A DNA stretch of 64,000 nt from Dromaius novaehollandiae (taxonomy: Eukaryota > Chordata > Aves > Casuariiformes > Dromaiidae). Positions 35,801 through 49,100 of this stretch are shown here, piece after piece. The notes under the pieces were generated by a model. It had not been told where the DNA came from and ran no database searches. It saw only the letters and a list, made by a program, of their open reading frames with translations. Position numbers and translations under genes: made by a program. Location: assembly GCF_036370855.1 (NCBI RefSeq), contig NC_088101.1:40284544-40348543 (forward strand), written 5' to 3'. Position 1 is the stretch's first letter. Each line of letters opens with the position of its first letter.

Positions 35801-37769
35801 CTTTCCTCCTCTCTGAGTTAGCTTTAACCCATGATCACTTTCTGATCTGGTTCCCTTTAGCCAGACGAATGCCTGTAGTGGCAGAAGGAAGGGTATGATG
35901 CAGGGACAGGGGCAAGGCGGGTGGAGGGGGCACTGCTGCTTTTCGTGGCAGTGTTAGCTGAGGGTGTGCGTGAAACCCTCCCTTGGTCTCCCCCTCCCGC
36001 TGCGCCTCTGCGGGTCCCCTGTGCCGGCACTGGACCTTGAAGCCGGAGCCACCTCTGGCAGCTCGGCTCCCCTGGAGGATGGCATCGTCGCCGCGCTCCT
36101 TGAGACCGCAGCGCGAACAAGTAGGGCGGCTCTCACGGAGGCCTGCTCACTTCTTGAGGTGGCTTTGGTTCGGACCTCACGCGCTCTTCCTGCACGTCCC
36201 TCTCTTCCGTCCTCTTTTGCCACCTGCCTTTTGGCCTGTTCTTGGGATGGGTGGTTCAGGGTGGTGCTGGTCCCCGGGCTGGCCCCAGCTCTCTTATCTC
36301 CTGCCATGCAGCAAGAGCTGGGGAGGAGTCCTGGGAGCAGGGGCACATAGCTGGATCTTCTGCTGTGCTCGCTGCCGGTGAGGACTGAGAGGAGAGCACC
36401 TTCTCATGTGCCGAGAGTAATAAAATGCATTTGCAAAGTGTTGGCTGCTGTGTAGATCCAGGGAGGAAGGGCGAAGTGTTTGTGTTGATGCCATGGATAG
36501 GCTTGGGAGACAGTTGATGGGTTTGGGCGGATGGAGCGGTGAATCACACAGCCTGCTGCTGTGTGGAGAGTGGAAGGCACGTGCACGTGCGTACCCATGC
36601 ACGATTTGTGCAATTTAATTTTTGTAGGCTTTTGCTGAACCCTTGTAGCCTATGCTTTGGGACAGAGTCCACCCAGAACGCATGATCTTTAGAGTTGGGA
36701 CAATCCTTATCTGAGCATATAGAAAAACGGCGTTCAGTCTCCTATTCCCCATTCTGTGTTTTGATACCGGCTACGAAGCTAAGCCAGAGCAGAGACAGAT
36801 CTCATGGTGGCACTGGCCGTTCGTATGGTCACTCAGCAGACACACGGAGGGTCGGCTCCTTACGCCAAACGCCTGCGTGCTGTGAATGCTCTGGAAGACT
36901 GCTTTGGAGCGTGACCTTTTCCTTGTTAAACTTAACCTGCCTTGTTCAGACAGAGAGACATAAGGACATTTTAAGTGCATTTTTAAAACAAAAACAAAAA
37001 AAAGCCACCCTAACAGCTGCTGTGACACATTGTCATCATCCTCATCATTGTATACTTAGTGTCTTCCTTTGCCCATACATGCTACTTCTATATGAACAGT
37101 CTAGAGTAGGGATTCGCTTCTTACACATTTTAGTACACTAGTAATGAACTTCAAATTTGTGTTAATCTCACGCTAATCCATCTGATTCATGGACAGCAAG
37201 GCATGGGAGATCAGCTTTATACTTACTAATTTATTATTATTTTGATTCATTAAATAGAGAACTGCTTGCTTAGTTGCTTAAGAGAACCTAATTTGCTGTG
37301 ATTTTAGTTTTACCATTAGGCAGTTAAATGATAGACATCTGGAATAACAGACCGTTGTCAGCAATCTGAAAATTGACACCCTATTAGTATTCAGATTCTT
37401 AACTTCTCTGTTACAGATTAGCAAATTGTTACTAAGCAGAAAAACCAAAACTACAGTTTGTTTACTTCCAGAAATCTGCAAACAGTCCACTTTTGAATCA
37501 TCAACCTTGGCATGTTGGCTTGATTTCTTATAATTTGAAAATAAAGTTACCTGAAATCGCTCTGATTCTGTAATAAAACAGGAGGCTCAGATTTCATCCT
37601 CTCGCTTTCTCTCAGTGAGCTTAACACATTTATTAATTAGCTGGAGATTGAAACTTACCCCATCAAAGAAAGTATCACAGGCAATGCTGTTACCTTCCTG
37701 CCATCCTCCTGGAGACTCCAAGGTAATAAACACCTGGCTTACAGCACGTTACTTATTTTAGCTTGAGTA

Positions 37770-37850
37770 GGAATGTGCTCCGGGAAAGCTGAGTTCGAAC
37801 CCTGGCATTGGCTCTGACTGGAAGGACTTGTGGGCAGTTAGGTGCAGGAG
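37770..37850 (+). repeat. Possible MIR-type SINE relic
   Basis: GAGTTCGAACCCTGGC (37791-37806) matches a tRNA-type B box, as in the MIR signature GGGTTCGAATCCCGGC. It is followed by GGACTTGTGGGCAGTTA, similar to MIR's GACCTTGGGCAAGTTA. GTGCTCCGG before it resembles the MIR stretch GAGCACGGA. The similarity is by eye and gapped. A lone diverged tRNA fragment is the alternative. Confidence 0.45.
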
Positions 37851-39515
37851 CATCAGATTTTTCAATAATTCTGGTGTTTGTAATTTTGGTAAAAATATGG
37901 GCAAGAAAACAAAGCAGGTCACTCAGTTGTATCACTTTGTCTTGATTATAAATTCAAGCCTCAGTTTTTAAAACTCATAATGGTGTTGGTTTAAATATTA
38001 ATTTTTATTCCCTTTCTTCAGTAGCTGCTTAGGGAAGAGCTCCTTGTGACAGTTATTACAGGATGACCAAATCCCCTCTTAATCAGGACAAAATCCTGTC
38101 CGCTGTAGGGAGGCAGAGAAAGTGTGTCAAATACCGTACTCATATGTGGCAATAGTATGTGTCAGCTATTTTGCAGAATTCTGAGTACTCTAAATATTTG
38201 CTTTATGTATGTAGAAGAATTTGTTTTAAGCAACCAAGTTAGGAGCCCAGAAGAAACACGTGGTCAGTAGGATGAATTTAGGTGTCTGTCTTCTCCGAGG
38301 AGTCTGGCGCTCTGTGTAACATCCAGTCTACTAACTGAGGTGTGGGAGATAGGGGGCAAAACTAGGCTCTATTAGTAAGTCACCTTTTCCCCCCTCCTAG
38401 CCTCCTGCTCCCAAAGTAGTGCACAAATAAGGCTGCATTTTTTTTGTCTTGGTAACTTTTAGAAAGTGCAATGGAAATATAATTAGAAGAGAAGGACAAC
38501 TCAGGGTTTTTTTGTATACAAAACAGACCTTGTTTTCTGTAGAACAGATGGGCTTTATATAGATTTTAAACACGGGAATTTCTCAGTCAGAGCCAATCGC
38601 TGTAAATAAGTTTTGTGCTCAAAATTATGAGGAAAGGGAAAGGAGGAACATATGTTTTCCAAGAGGAAGGTGAAGGGTAACCCTCTGTTTTTGTTTAGTG
38701 AGGTTCTCCTTCTCCAATAGCCTCCTGTCTATTTGGGATATCTGCTGCAGCACTTAGTGAACAGTAGTCAGTTGTTTACCATCCCACCCGCCCATACACC
38801 AAAAATCCACAGATGTCAAAATTAAGTTTGAAATGTCAAATTAATGGAATTTGTGACTGCCTGATAAAAGCCAACTGTTGCTATAAAGCTTCATACACAT
38901 GAAGGCGTTTCTGAGGACTTGGAAGTAAAAAGGAGAAGGTGAACGCAGTGTATAGTGTTATTTGCTGTTGGAAGCCGAGGGTGTTTTCTCCCCGGTTCGT
39001 GATTTTGCTGGGTTGCAGTTAGAAGTTGGGCTACTTGAACAAGAAAGAGAGTTTTGTAAATGTGTTTGTTCATAACAACATGCTGTTTCTGGAAACATGA
39101 GAAATGCAGAAAATAACTCACCATTTTTGAAGTGGAGATTGGTTAGAAACAGTTCTTTCAGATGATGAGTTGGGGACATTTGCAGTGATGTAGCTGAGCC
39201 TTTGTTATGTATCACTTCATTTGCAATCCTAAAATTTGAAACTGATACTGTCCTTGAAGAGGCTTGTATATTGTTATAATGATAATCCGACACTTTAAGA
39301 TATCTGGAAAGACTTTCTGAAACCTGAATGTTATGTATTGAGAATAAAAAGTGTCCTTAAGTTAAAATTGTTCTGACATGTTCTGAGTATTTCTCTTTTT
39401 ATATGTAAAACATCTCACTTTTTTGCTCTTCATTGTTTTTCTGCTTCTCTCTGGGACCTTATTATTAATAGGCTGAGGGATAATTCCATTCTTGTATATC
39501 TCTGTACCCCATCTC

Positions 39516-39551
39516 AAAAAAAAAAAAAAAGAAAGAAAGAAAAAGAAAAAA
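39516..39551. repeat. Poly-A followed by (GAAA)n
   Basis: Fifteen A lead into GAAA repeats and then further A-rich sequence. Confidence 0.92.
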
Positions 39552-42466
39552 GTTGACTCTGAATCAAAGTTGATAGGCAGTCTCAGTTGTACATCGTATA
39601 TAAAACAAATAACCGGTTTGTGTTCTGCCTCTCAGCTACCACTTGCCTTGGGTTTCATATCTGTTTCGCTCCTGTGTGGAACTTTCCCAGCTCTTTTAAT
39701 TTTTTTTAAATTTTATTTAATCATGTATGAATGCTGATACCTGATCTGGTGGAAAATTAGTAGTCTTGTGTATTTTACTGTCTTTTTCTTTTTCTTTTTT
39801 TTCCTCTCCTCTCTGTGCTCCTCTGAAGGCTGTCATGTTCTTACAGGCCCATTTCCCCTCCTGGTTTACTGAAGGTCTTCTCCACGTCACAAATGTGGTG
39901 GCTGTATGCTTCAGGGAAGTTTTGTAGGTGCTATAAGAGGCGCCAGATGGGACTTTTGATAGCTCTGAGCGACTTTGAATCACTTTAAATGACTGCAGTC
40001 AACTCCTACGAGCTTCTTTCAGAGCTGATGGTATTTGGCAGGCAATGATCCAAATGTTAATATTTGTCTTTTAAGTTTGTGTGTGTACTCAGGTCTTTAC
40101 CTTTCCTGTGAAGCTGCTTCAATTGTTTCTGTAACTTCTGATTATCCAATTAAGCCAGAAATGGCCACCTGGAATCCTGCTTCTTGCTGATGCTCTTTCT
40201 CCTGTTAACATACTTCCAAAGAGTTCTCTCATAGGCAGCACGAGTGTTTGGTGGGATCAGGCGAACTTTAAAGATTTTATTCTCTTTACAGCCTTTGAGC
40301 TGTTGGTATTTATTTCTTACTAATGAGAACACAAACAGGTTCAATAGTCATGTATCAAAATAAAATTAGACCACACATGTGAGTGTGTATATGTGGTTGG
40401 ATGGCATTTAGGACACTGACCCATGTTTGCCTGAGCAATATGTTGCATTGCCTTTGGGAATACACTTGGAATAAAAAGGGAATTTGGGGACTTGTTTGAC
40501 ACTGAGCCAGTAATGTTGGTGTGATATGTTTAGCGCTGGAGAGAATAAAACAGATGTGTGCTTGTTTTTGAATTATTTGTGAGGAGGATCCTCTGCATGC
40601 TTTGCAAGGTCTTGAGGTACCTTCATTATGATGCTTCTTAACACCGTAGCTGTAGTGCTCTCGAGTAAAAGGTACAGTTTCCACAAGCCTTTAAAAATGC
40701 GAGTTTGTGTGCATGTGCTTGTTTTTTTAAAGTTCTTAGATGTCCTTGCTGTTCTGTGTCAAACATTGTGTACTCAGAATCTCAAAGCAAAGTGCACCAG
40801 GTTCTCAAGTTTTTTCTCCATGAGAATACGTTGAAGATGTTAATTACTCATCTGTTATAGACCGGGCATTTGATGAACAGGTGAGGTGTATACGTACATT
40901 TGGATCAGTATGAAAACCATCCCTACATACGTTGTAGTGTTAGCTGTTGGGATTGCACAACAGAGTTGAATCCTAAGAGAGTTGTGGGATAAAAGTCAAA
41001 ACTGGTTGAGTTTATTACTGAATCATCTGACATGATACGGTGCTTTTTCTTTGAGATTAAATTGCTGTAATTCATTAAAAATTTTCTTATGTTTGATAGA
41101 AAATAAAGGCTGTAATTTTAAAATTAAACCTGATCATACTTTCCTGACTTGCCACTGAGGCACTGCTTAGAATATGAAAACATGCTTTGCATGAAGTTTT
41201 AAGAGATCTAGGTACTAGGTGTCATTCTAGAAGATCTAGGTTGCCTTTGCTGGAGTTAACGCAGAAATTAGTGTATGAAGTTGTTTGCTCTCTACAAAGT
41301 AGAGCAGTCTAATAAAGATTATATTTGTTAGAAGCATCTGAAATATAAAAGGTTTGTGTTTTTTTACGCAGCATGAAATTGCTGCTCTGCCAATGTTGTT
41401 GGCAAAATTACTGTTGGCTCCCACAGGACTGGAATTCCTCGATTTAATGCGATCCGGGCATTAGTTACTAACTCCGGGAGGCAACGCAGCAGGGGCTGAA
41501 ATGCACCTTCACAGATCAGCTTCTGCAGCATGCAGCGGCCACAAGCCCTGAGTGTTTTGAAGTAGTGATGTTACCAGCGACTGCCTTGGCTTTTCTCCTG
41601 TCCCCTCGTGCCCTCTGGGCTCAGGGGACGCTTCTGCCAGCCCAGCTTTCTGCTGCCGGACTTCTTTCCGCAGACCCCGCGGAGGCAGCAGCCCTGCCTG
41701 CTGCGAGGGGGCGGGTGCCAAGCCAGGAGGGCTGCGCCTCCGAGGGAAGGAAGTGGCAGCAGAGTAGTGGCTAACCGGGAAAAATAATAGTGTTCCTGAT
41801 ACCACAAGACTACTGCAGTATTATTGCCTAGTCATCTTGGTATCGTGTGGTATCCTCTGCGCTTACAGCACTGTCATGGCATTGCTGTATTACCCTTATG
41901 TTGCTTTAAAGCAGATGGATGTAGAGGGTATGATGGTGCTCAGATTGCACTGATTATGATAAAAATATATTAAAAACCAACACGAGAGCCTTAGGGACAC
42001 CAGTCAGGCAAGGTACAACGTGCCACCTGACCTGAAGTTGACTCTCGATGAGAAGCAGGATCCATGCTCACCACTGGCATGTGACCTCGTCTGCGGGGAA
42101 GCTCCCTCTGCCCTCCGTGGATGACAGTAATTTGATAATTTGAGGACAGAGCATTAGGTGTTAGGGGGCTGGTTGCCTCCAGCTCCCTCTGGAGTTAGAG
42201 AGGCTTCACCAGAGAGCAGTTAGTCTAATTTAGCTTTGAACGGCCCTTGGGAAGAGTCTGTTTTCCTCATGCCCTGGATGGGAGCAGAGTGACAAGTTTC
42301 CTAATTTAGGAGCCCAAGGCGAAGAAGTGTTCATATCCCCCCAGCTCTCCTTTTCCCTGCTGCTTACGCAGTCTCTTATTGCCAGAAAGGACAGAAAAGG
42401 CAGGTGAAGTTGCAGTAATTTTTTAAACTCTCAGCGTCACTGACAAGCCTGTCCTGCCCTTTTTAC

Positions 42467-42488
42467 TTTTTTTTTTTTTTTTTTTTTT
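42467..42488. repeat. Poly-T tract, T22
   Basis: Twenty-two consecutive T lie about 100 bases before a CpG-dense patch that begins near 42590. Confidence 0.92.
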
Positions 42489-43127
42489 GGTAGAGGTTCT
42501 CTCTGATATGCTCGGCCTTGGTCTGTTGCATACTGAGGCTGTGGTTGATGATTTTGCGTCTTTGATACCGCAGGACTTTCTACCGTAAAAGCAGAGGATG
42601 TCTGCGCGCCAGCCAGGCCTTCTCGGGGCGCGGCGCGAGCCTGGGGGAACTCGCGACCGTCCGCCTCGGGGCCCAAGGAGCTCTTCAGCCTTTTACTGAG
42701 GCTCGGAGCAGCAGGTTCGTTAAAGCAAAACTGTACCGAAATGCGATGCTGCCGTCCGCGTAGGACCGTCCGGCTGAGGAAAGGTTGGGCAGCGCAAACC
42801 GCGCGTGGTGCTGGTTAGACATCTTGCTTAACGCATCGGTCAGCGGTGTGGAGCATCGTGTTGCACACTCACGTAACACGGTACAAAGCAGTCAGCAGCT
42901 CAGGCCTGCCTCGTGACATTGTACGTTGCCTCTTACACTTTGTCTGCATGCATATTTATTATATTGAAATACATTGTCTTACTGACTGAAGTCGTGGCTT
43001 GCCATTTAAAAATCAAGGTCTCTGCAATAAACATACCAATAAACATGCAAACAATAAAGACTGGATGTGACTTGAACACAGAGATAATGTGTTAACCACA
43101 TGAACATAGATTGTGTAATTCCTGTTC

Positions 43128-43151
43128 TTTTTTTTTTTTTTTTTTTTTTTT
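43128..43151. repeat. Poly-T tract, T24
   Basis: Twenty-four consecutive T are read directly. On the minus strand they follow no recognisable retrocopy. Confidence 0.92.
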
Positions 43152-46100
43152 GAGACTGGAACAATGAGAAGTACTGCATCGCCCTTAGAAAGTGAGCGAT
43201 TATGTAATGTTGCAGAATGCATTTTGCAGTTTCTTATCGCTCTGCAGATTTAACATGTCTGTCTTGCTTTTGTGTCTGCCTGCTAGTGCTGTATGCCATG
43301 TGCGCCGCTGGTTTGTGTCTGCAAATCCTGATTCCTGGCAACTGGAGGAGGGTAGGGAGTTGAAGGGCCTGTACTTGACCAACTCCTTGACCCGTGCTTT
43401 ACATGCTTTGTTGCTATTAACTGCCTTTCTTCAATAGCTATTGTTTGATTTCTGTCTTGGTGTGTTCTGTCTTTTATTCGAGGCCTTTGCTGCAAGCCTG
43501 CTGCATACAACCCATGAGGTGCCTGCTGCCTGCTTAGATATTTCTGTGGCCTATTGGTGACCTAGTTTGTGGAGCATCTAAACTTTTCTTTCAAAAAGGG
43601 GGCATTTCTGGCTTTTGTGAGTATTCTCAGTGTTGCTGGGATAATACAGCTGATCCTGCAGATGCACTTAGTCACTTTAAAACACCCAACAAAACCCTCC
43701 CAGCCCCATCCTCGTACCTTCAGTCTTGCTTGCTTTTTTTCTTGTAAATAAATAAAATTGTTAATATTTCCTGGTCGCCGTAGCACGGGGTTGCATTTTC
43801 CTGGTTGGTTCATTCTTGGAATTATTAACAAAATATGTTACACAGCCTTCATATGGGATGACAGTACCCCAGCTTCCAGTTTTAAGATGGCAACTTTTGC
43901 TTTTATTTCCAAACTGAGGAAACTCATTTGGAAGTTAGAGAGTAAATGTGTGCTTTCCGGTGACAATGTACTACAATTTTGAAGGTGAGATCCTGTACAG
44001 TGTTTCTGAGCGGCGCAGAACACTGAGCCGAGGTGAAGGGCCCAGCTCCAGCATGGCAATAGGCTTGCAAGCCATCATGATGCCTTTCTCTTTCCAGCTG
44101 GATCCGAGGGTTGGAGAAGATGCTTGTGTTCTTCAGATACTCCCGGGGTCCACCTAAATTATATAGCTATGACAGGATTGCCTGTGCGCTGTCATTACTT
44201 TGTGCTACAGCTGGCCCCTCTCTGCCTTTGCTTTGTTGCGAGGTCTGGCTCTGGGTCGTGAGCACCACCCTGGGGACAAAGACTTACGGCTTGAAGACTC
44301 GCCTCTTTGTGTCATTTTCTTACTCTGCTGGATTTTACAAATTGTGGAAAGGTAAGATGTTGTGGCAGGAAAAAAAAGAAAAAAATCTCATGGTAGCTGC
44401 AGTTCCATGTATTATCTACTGCTGGGCATAGCTGGGGGCAGCGCTTTGTGCTTCCTTATTTCCTTGCCTTTTTGCTGCAGTCTTGGCAGGCCTTAAATCT
44501 TCCATTTTGAAATAATCAAAGAAAGATCTCTCTTACAAAACGTCATTGCTTCTTCATCAGTGTAAAATGTTGCCATGGGGTGACATGAAGAAGCCCTTTA
44601 GAGGCTGAACGCATTTCTAGCACTTGCCAGGCTTGTTTTCAAGCACTTAGGTCAAGGGTTTTTGAATGTGCTCCACAGCGCTGAATATGCCCATACTAAT
44701 GGGTAAATACGCCGTACTTCAGTCCTACTTCTTGACACATTAGTGTGTCCTCCCGCCCCGGCCTGCAGAAGGTCCCGCTGGCTGCGGTGGGATTTTGTGC
44801 AGGTTCCAGCCGATTCTCATGTAGGATTGTGACATTTATCTGCTTGTCATCCTGCAGAGAAGGGAACATGGAGAGAAGCACAGCCAAGGTTGTGTGAACA
44901 TGTCTTTGGGCTGCAGAGAAATCTTCGACCTCTCACTAGTAGATTTTCCTGACGTGGAATTTGAGAAACTCCATGTTAAATTAATTTGCACAGCATGCGG
45001 AAGCGAAGTGCATCTTTTCTTTCAGTGGAAGCAAAATTCTGGTTTATGGGGACTGCTAAGAAACTAAGAATAGCTTTACTTTGTGACTGTGTATGATGAA
45101 AAATGTACTGTACGGGTAGTTTCACAAATGAAAATATTCTTCTGCTTGCTGAGGTGTTCTCCAAATGAAGGAGTTTTCTGGGGTTTGATTTAACCCAATC
45201 CAGTGAGATGCTGAACGTGTTCAGCTCCTAAGGAAGCTGATACCCTTCCATTGACTGTGAGGAATTAAAAGCAATGGCTTGGCGTTTTAGATTGGCAAAC
45301 TGATTAGCTTCTCAGGTTTGAAATAAAGGCAGAAACACTAGAATTTAGGGGAGGAGAAGTCTTAATATAGTACTTGATTGCAGCATTTTTGTTAAACTGA
45401 TATAAAATATCAAAAGCTGACTTCCTGTCATTTTTTCAACTTATTTTCTTCCTCTTCCCTCCCCCGTCAGTTGTTCTGCTGAAGGAAAGAAATGTTAACG
45501 CGTTGGCTCAAGGTGCCCATTGCTGGAAATCAAAGCTCTAGAGGTTAATGCTCCAGCCATAATATAACTGAGTTTTTTGGTGGTAGACATTTTGTTAATA
45601 AAGCTGTGAAACAGTGCATGTTTCAGATGGTTCTGCTTTATTTAATAGTAGAAGGTTGCAGCGTTCAGTACATTAGAAGAAACTGGCTCAAAGTGTATGC
45701 TGTGCATTGACTTCCACCGATCCCAGATGTTTTATAAGAACCTGCTAATTTGTGCAGTGAGCATTGTAACTACTAATCCTAGCAATGCAGTAGTTTTTGA
45801 CTTTTTGCCAATTTGGACTTTCTGGTATAATATTTTTTTTCCCTCATATTGTGTATTTTTATTCTTTAACAATGTAATCTAATGGAGTAGAAATACTCAG
45901 TAGTACTTAGGGATGGGTCACAAATATGATGTGAGGGCGCTTCCCTTTATTAATAGCACTGAATCATGGGACCGTCTTTCTGCTTTGCACGCCACGACGG
46001 AGAGCGCTGCCTGGCATGCGACGGGCTAGCGAGCTGCCCGCTTCAAGAGCTGCAGCGCGGGGAATCTCCGCTCTCTCCGTCCCGTGTCCTGCCACCGCGG

Positions 46101-49100
46101 TGCTTCACTTGCTCTGGGTCAGCGTGTGGAAATGGTCTGGTGCTGTGGAGGATTTCCCCTTTCCTTCTCTGCCCGCGAAAGGGGATGTACTTGGAAGTGT
46201 AGCTGGAGTTTTGTGTGAGGAGCTGGAAAGAGAAAGCTTTTAATTTGAGAGAAGGTATATGTGATTGGTTTATTTAAGCATATAGATGAAAAGTAAGAAT
46301 GCATAGTGCAATCAGTTAATAAAGCATGAATGAACAATTTAAGTAGTCTGTAATTTTTTTTTTAAACATTATAGTAATTTTATAAGGTTCTCCTAAGAAA
46401 AAAGTTCTGGATGTTTTTGTAGAAAATACACGTTCAGGGTAATTAAATAATGTTATGCTTCACTTTGGTAAGATGGCATAGAATCCAATAGGTTGCTGCA
46501 CCAGAACAAAAAACTTCATCAAGCCACTCCAAAACGCTGAGAGAGACAGCAAAGACTAGATAATATATCCCAGGTGGGAGCAGGGAGAACCAAGAACCAA
46601 GGAATGATGTTCCATTGGGATGGAGAGGTGTTAGTTTGGAGCTGAAGCTACTTTTTTTGATATTACTGTTTTGTTAGTGACTTACCTTTTACTTTTCCTC
46701 CTTAAGATTTCGTGGTGGCCCCAGGGCTGGGGGAGCTGCAGCCTTGTTCCCGTGCGTGCCAGCCCCTGCCCAGGGAGCCCGCTGTGAGCGGAGCAGGATT
46801 GTGTAATCGCAGTTTCACTCCACAGCACCATGCCCGAAAGTACCTTTAGGAAAGGCGTCCCACATTGCTCTTTCTCATCATGTATTTCTCTTTTAAATTG
46901 TACTTTTGCAGGCAGATGATATGGCTTGTCAAAATGCTATTCAATGACATGAAAAATGAGGTATTCTTAGAAAGCCAGTCTGTGTAGTTTAAATTCTGAT
47001 TAGCTTGCACATGCCTCAGAAATACCATATGGAGCTTCCTATGCTGGAGGAAAGAATGAGGTTTTTAATCTGGCAAACAATAGCAGCTGTAATTTTTCTC
47101 CTTATAAAACTTAATGCAGTGCTGAGAAAGCTGAGCTTGCTGTGTTAGTCTAGCAAATGCTCGATGAAGGAATTTTAAGGGATGTGTATGCGTAGGTTTT
47201 CAAGAGGGACACATTTTTTCCACTGTCTTACAGGTCTATAAAATAATTTGCTACTTTATCGATCTGTACCATATATTGCAGAGTTTGCTCTTCCACGTAA
47301 GTAATACTTGAAGCTGTCTGGTAAAGTACTGTATAAATAATGTGTACAATTTTGGATGCTGAATCCATTTTGGTTGTCTGTCCTCATGTATTGGCGTAAG
47401 GAATGGTATTTCATGTTCATGGTAAATTATTAGTTAATGCTTCAAGATTATCCTGATTTTTTTTTTTTAAAGGTTTGAGCTGAAATTCAAAAAACATGGG
47501 AAATGCAAAGTCTGGAGTGATGTTTACTACTTCTGTGTCAAACAGTTGTGCATGTATTTTGCTGCTTTATATGGCATTTGAACTTACTGACTCTTCTCTG
47601 GCTCCCTTTCAGGAGCAGGTGATAGCAGATGCATTGTCCAGACCAGAGGGAATAAATTAAAAGCAGAATTTGAGCTTTTTGGTCCTCGGGTCTGAATTTC
47701 CTTGTGTTTGCTTAGTTTCCTTTTTAGCTAATGTTCTTTTTTAACGTTTCTGGGGAAAAAAGGAGGGGAGGGGATTTTTGGTACTTACCAGATGCACTGC
47801 AAAGATTTCTTGTGGACCATTAAGATCTGCTGTGCAAAATCTGTGCCGTAGCTGCCTTACAGGCCTGTACTCTTTCATTATAAAAGGAAACTGAAAGGCT
47901 TGGATTAATGAAGCAACAGCAAAAGACAGCTACTGCAGGCAGATTATCACTGTTAATTATTAAGCAGGTCAAGCTTATCAGCTACCACAGAGCTCTTTAA
48001 TGCATTTGGCTGGACTATTCTGATCTAACTTAAAATGGTTTCTGTGAAGATGGAAATTTTTGGCTGTAGCTGTAAATAGAAAAAGGAAATGGTTGGGTGC
48101 AATGATACTTAACGAGAATGTAACTTCCTATTGCTGCGAGCTTTGCAGCCCCGTTGTGTTTCCTGTTGCTAGCCTCCCCCGTTCTCTCGGGTCGGGAGCC
48201 AGAGCTGCCGTGCAGGGCCAATATTACATTGCCCTCGTGTACGAAAAGTGAAACGCTTGAAGCAGGGTTGCTGCTGAATTGACAAAAACTGGCCCTTAGC
48301 TATTCAGCCTAGGGAGACTTTGGAATAAAGTATGTGCCAGTAGAAAGCCTAAGGTTAGGTTCCTCCAGTTCTCCATGAGATGAGATTTTATTTTAAACAG
48401 TAAAAACAGCTTTGTAATTGATACAGTAAAAGGGCTAGATCTGTTTCAACTTGGACCTCTTTCTTCTGCGTTGCTAATTGTCCCTCCTTGATCTTCATTT
48501 TTAACTTTCAGCTTCTCCCCCCGCCCCGTCCCCACACTCTCTGTAGAAACAGGGAACAAGTCCACAGTTATCTGTAAGGGAATTACATTAAGGCAGGTAC
48601 GAACGAATCTGTATGTGGTTTTTCGTGAATTGCTGCTGCTTCCTTGGTTGGGTTCCTAATTGTGTTAGTCCAGGACGATGTTTAAAAGCAGACCTCGCCG
48701 CTGAAATCTGTTGCCAGAATTTCACTGTTGCAAGGACAGAATTAAACACATTACTATCTAGCATGCAAAAATAAATGCACTGTCATTAGGCGCAAGGTAT
48801 GTGGTCTGTATTTTAGCTTTCTTAGGAGCCTTTTATCCTACCTCTTTTGCAGGGATAGGCTATGAAGTTTGGTTACAGTCAGCAAAATACTTGGACAATT
48901 TTGGACAGGGAACGGCCATTTGAAACTCTGGGTATTTCAGTGCAAGATTTGCATTTGGAATGGTTTGCGCAGGATTTTCGCCTGGGAAAGCACTACGCTG
49001 ACATTGTTGGAGCCTTTTCTCCATGTACAATACATGATTCATGTTTTAATAGCATCTGAAAAGACTGAGCAACAAATCTCCAGTTAGAAATGTTTCATTT

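Noticed and set aside
43890-43945. AACTGAGGAAACTCATTTGG, reminiscent of the MIR 3' part (GATGAGGAAACTGAGGC)
   Set aside because: The match is too short and the flanks do not continue the MIR consensus.
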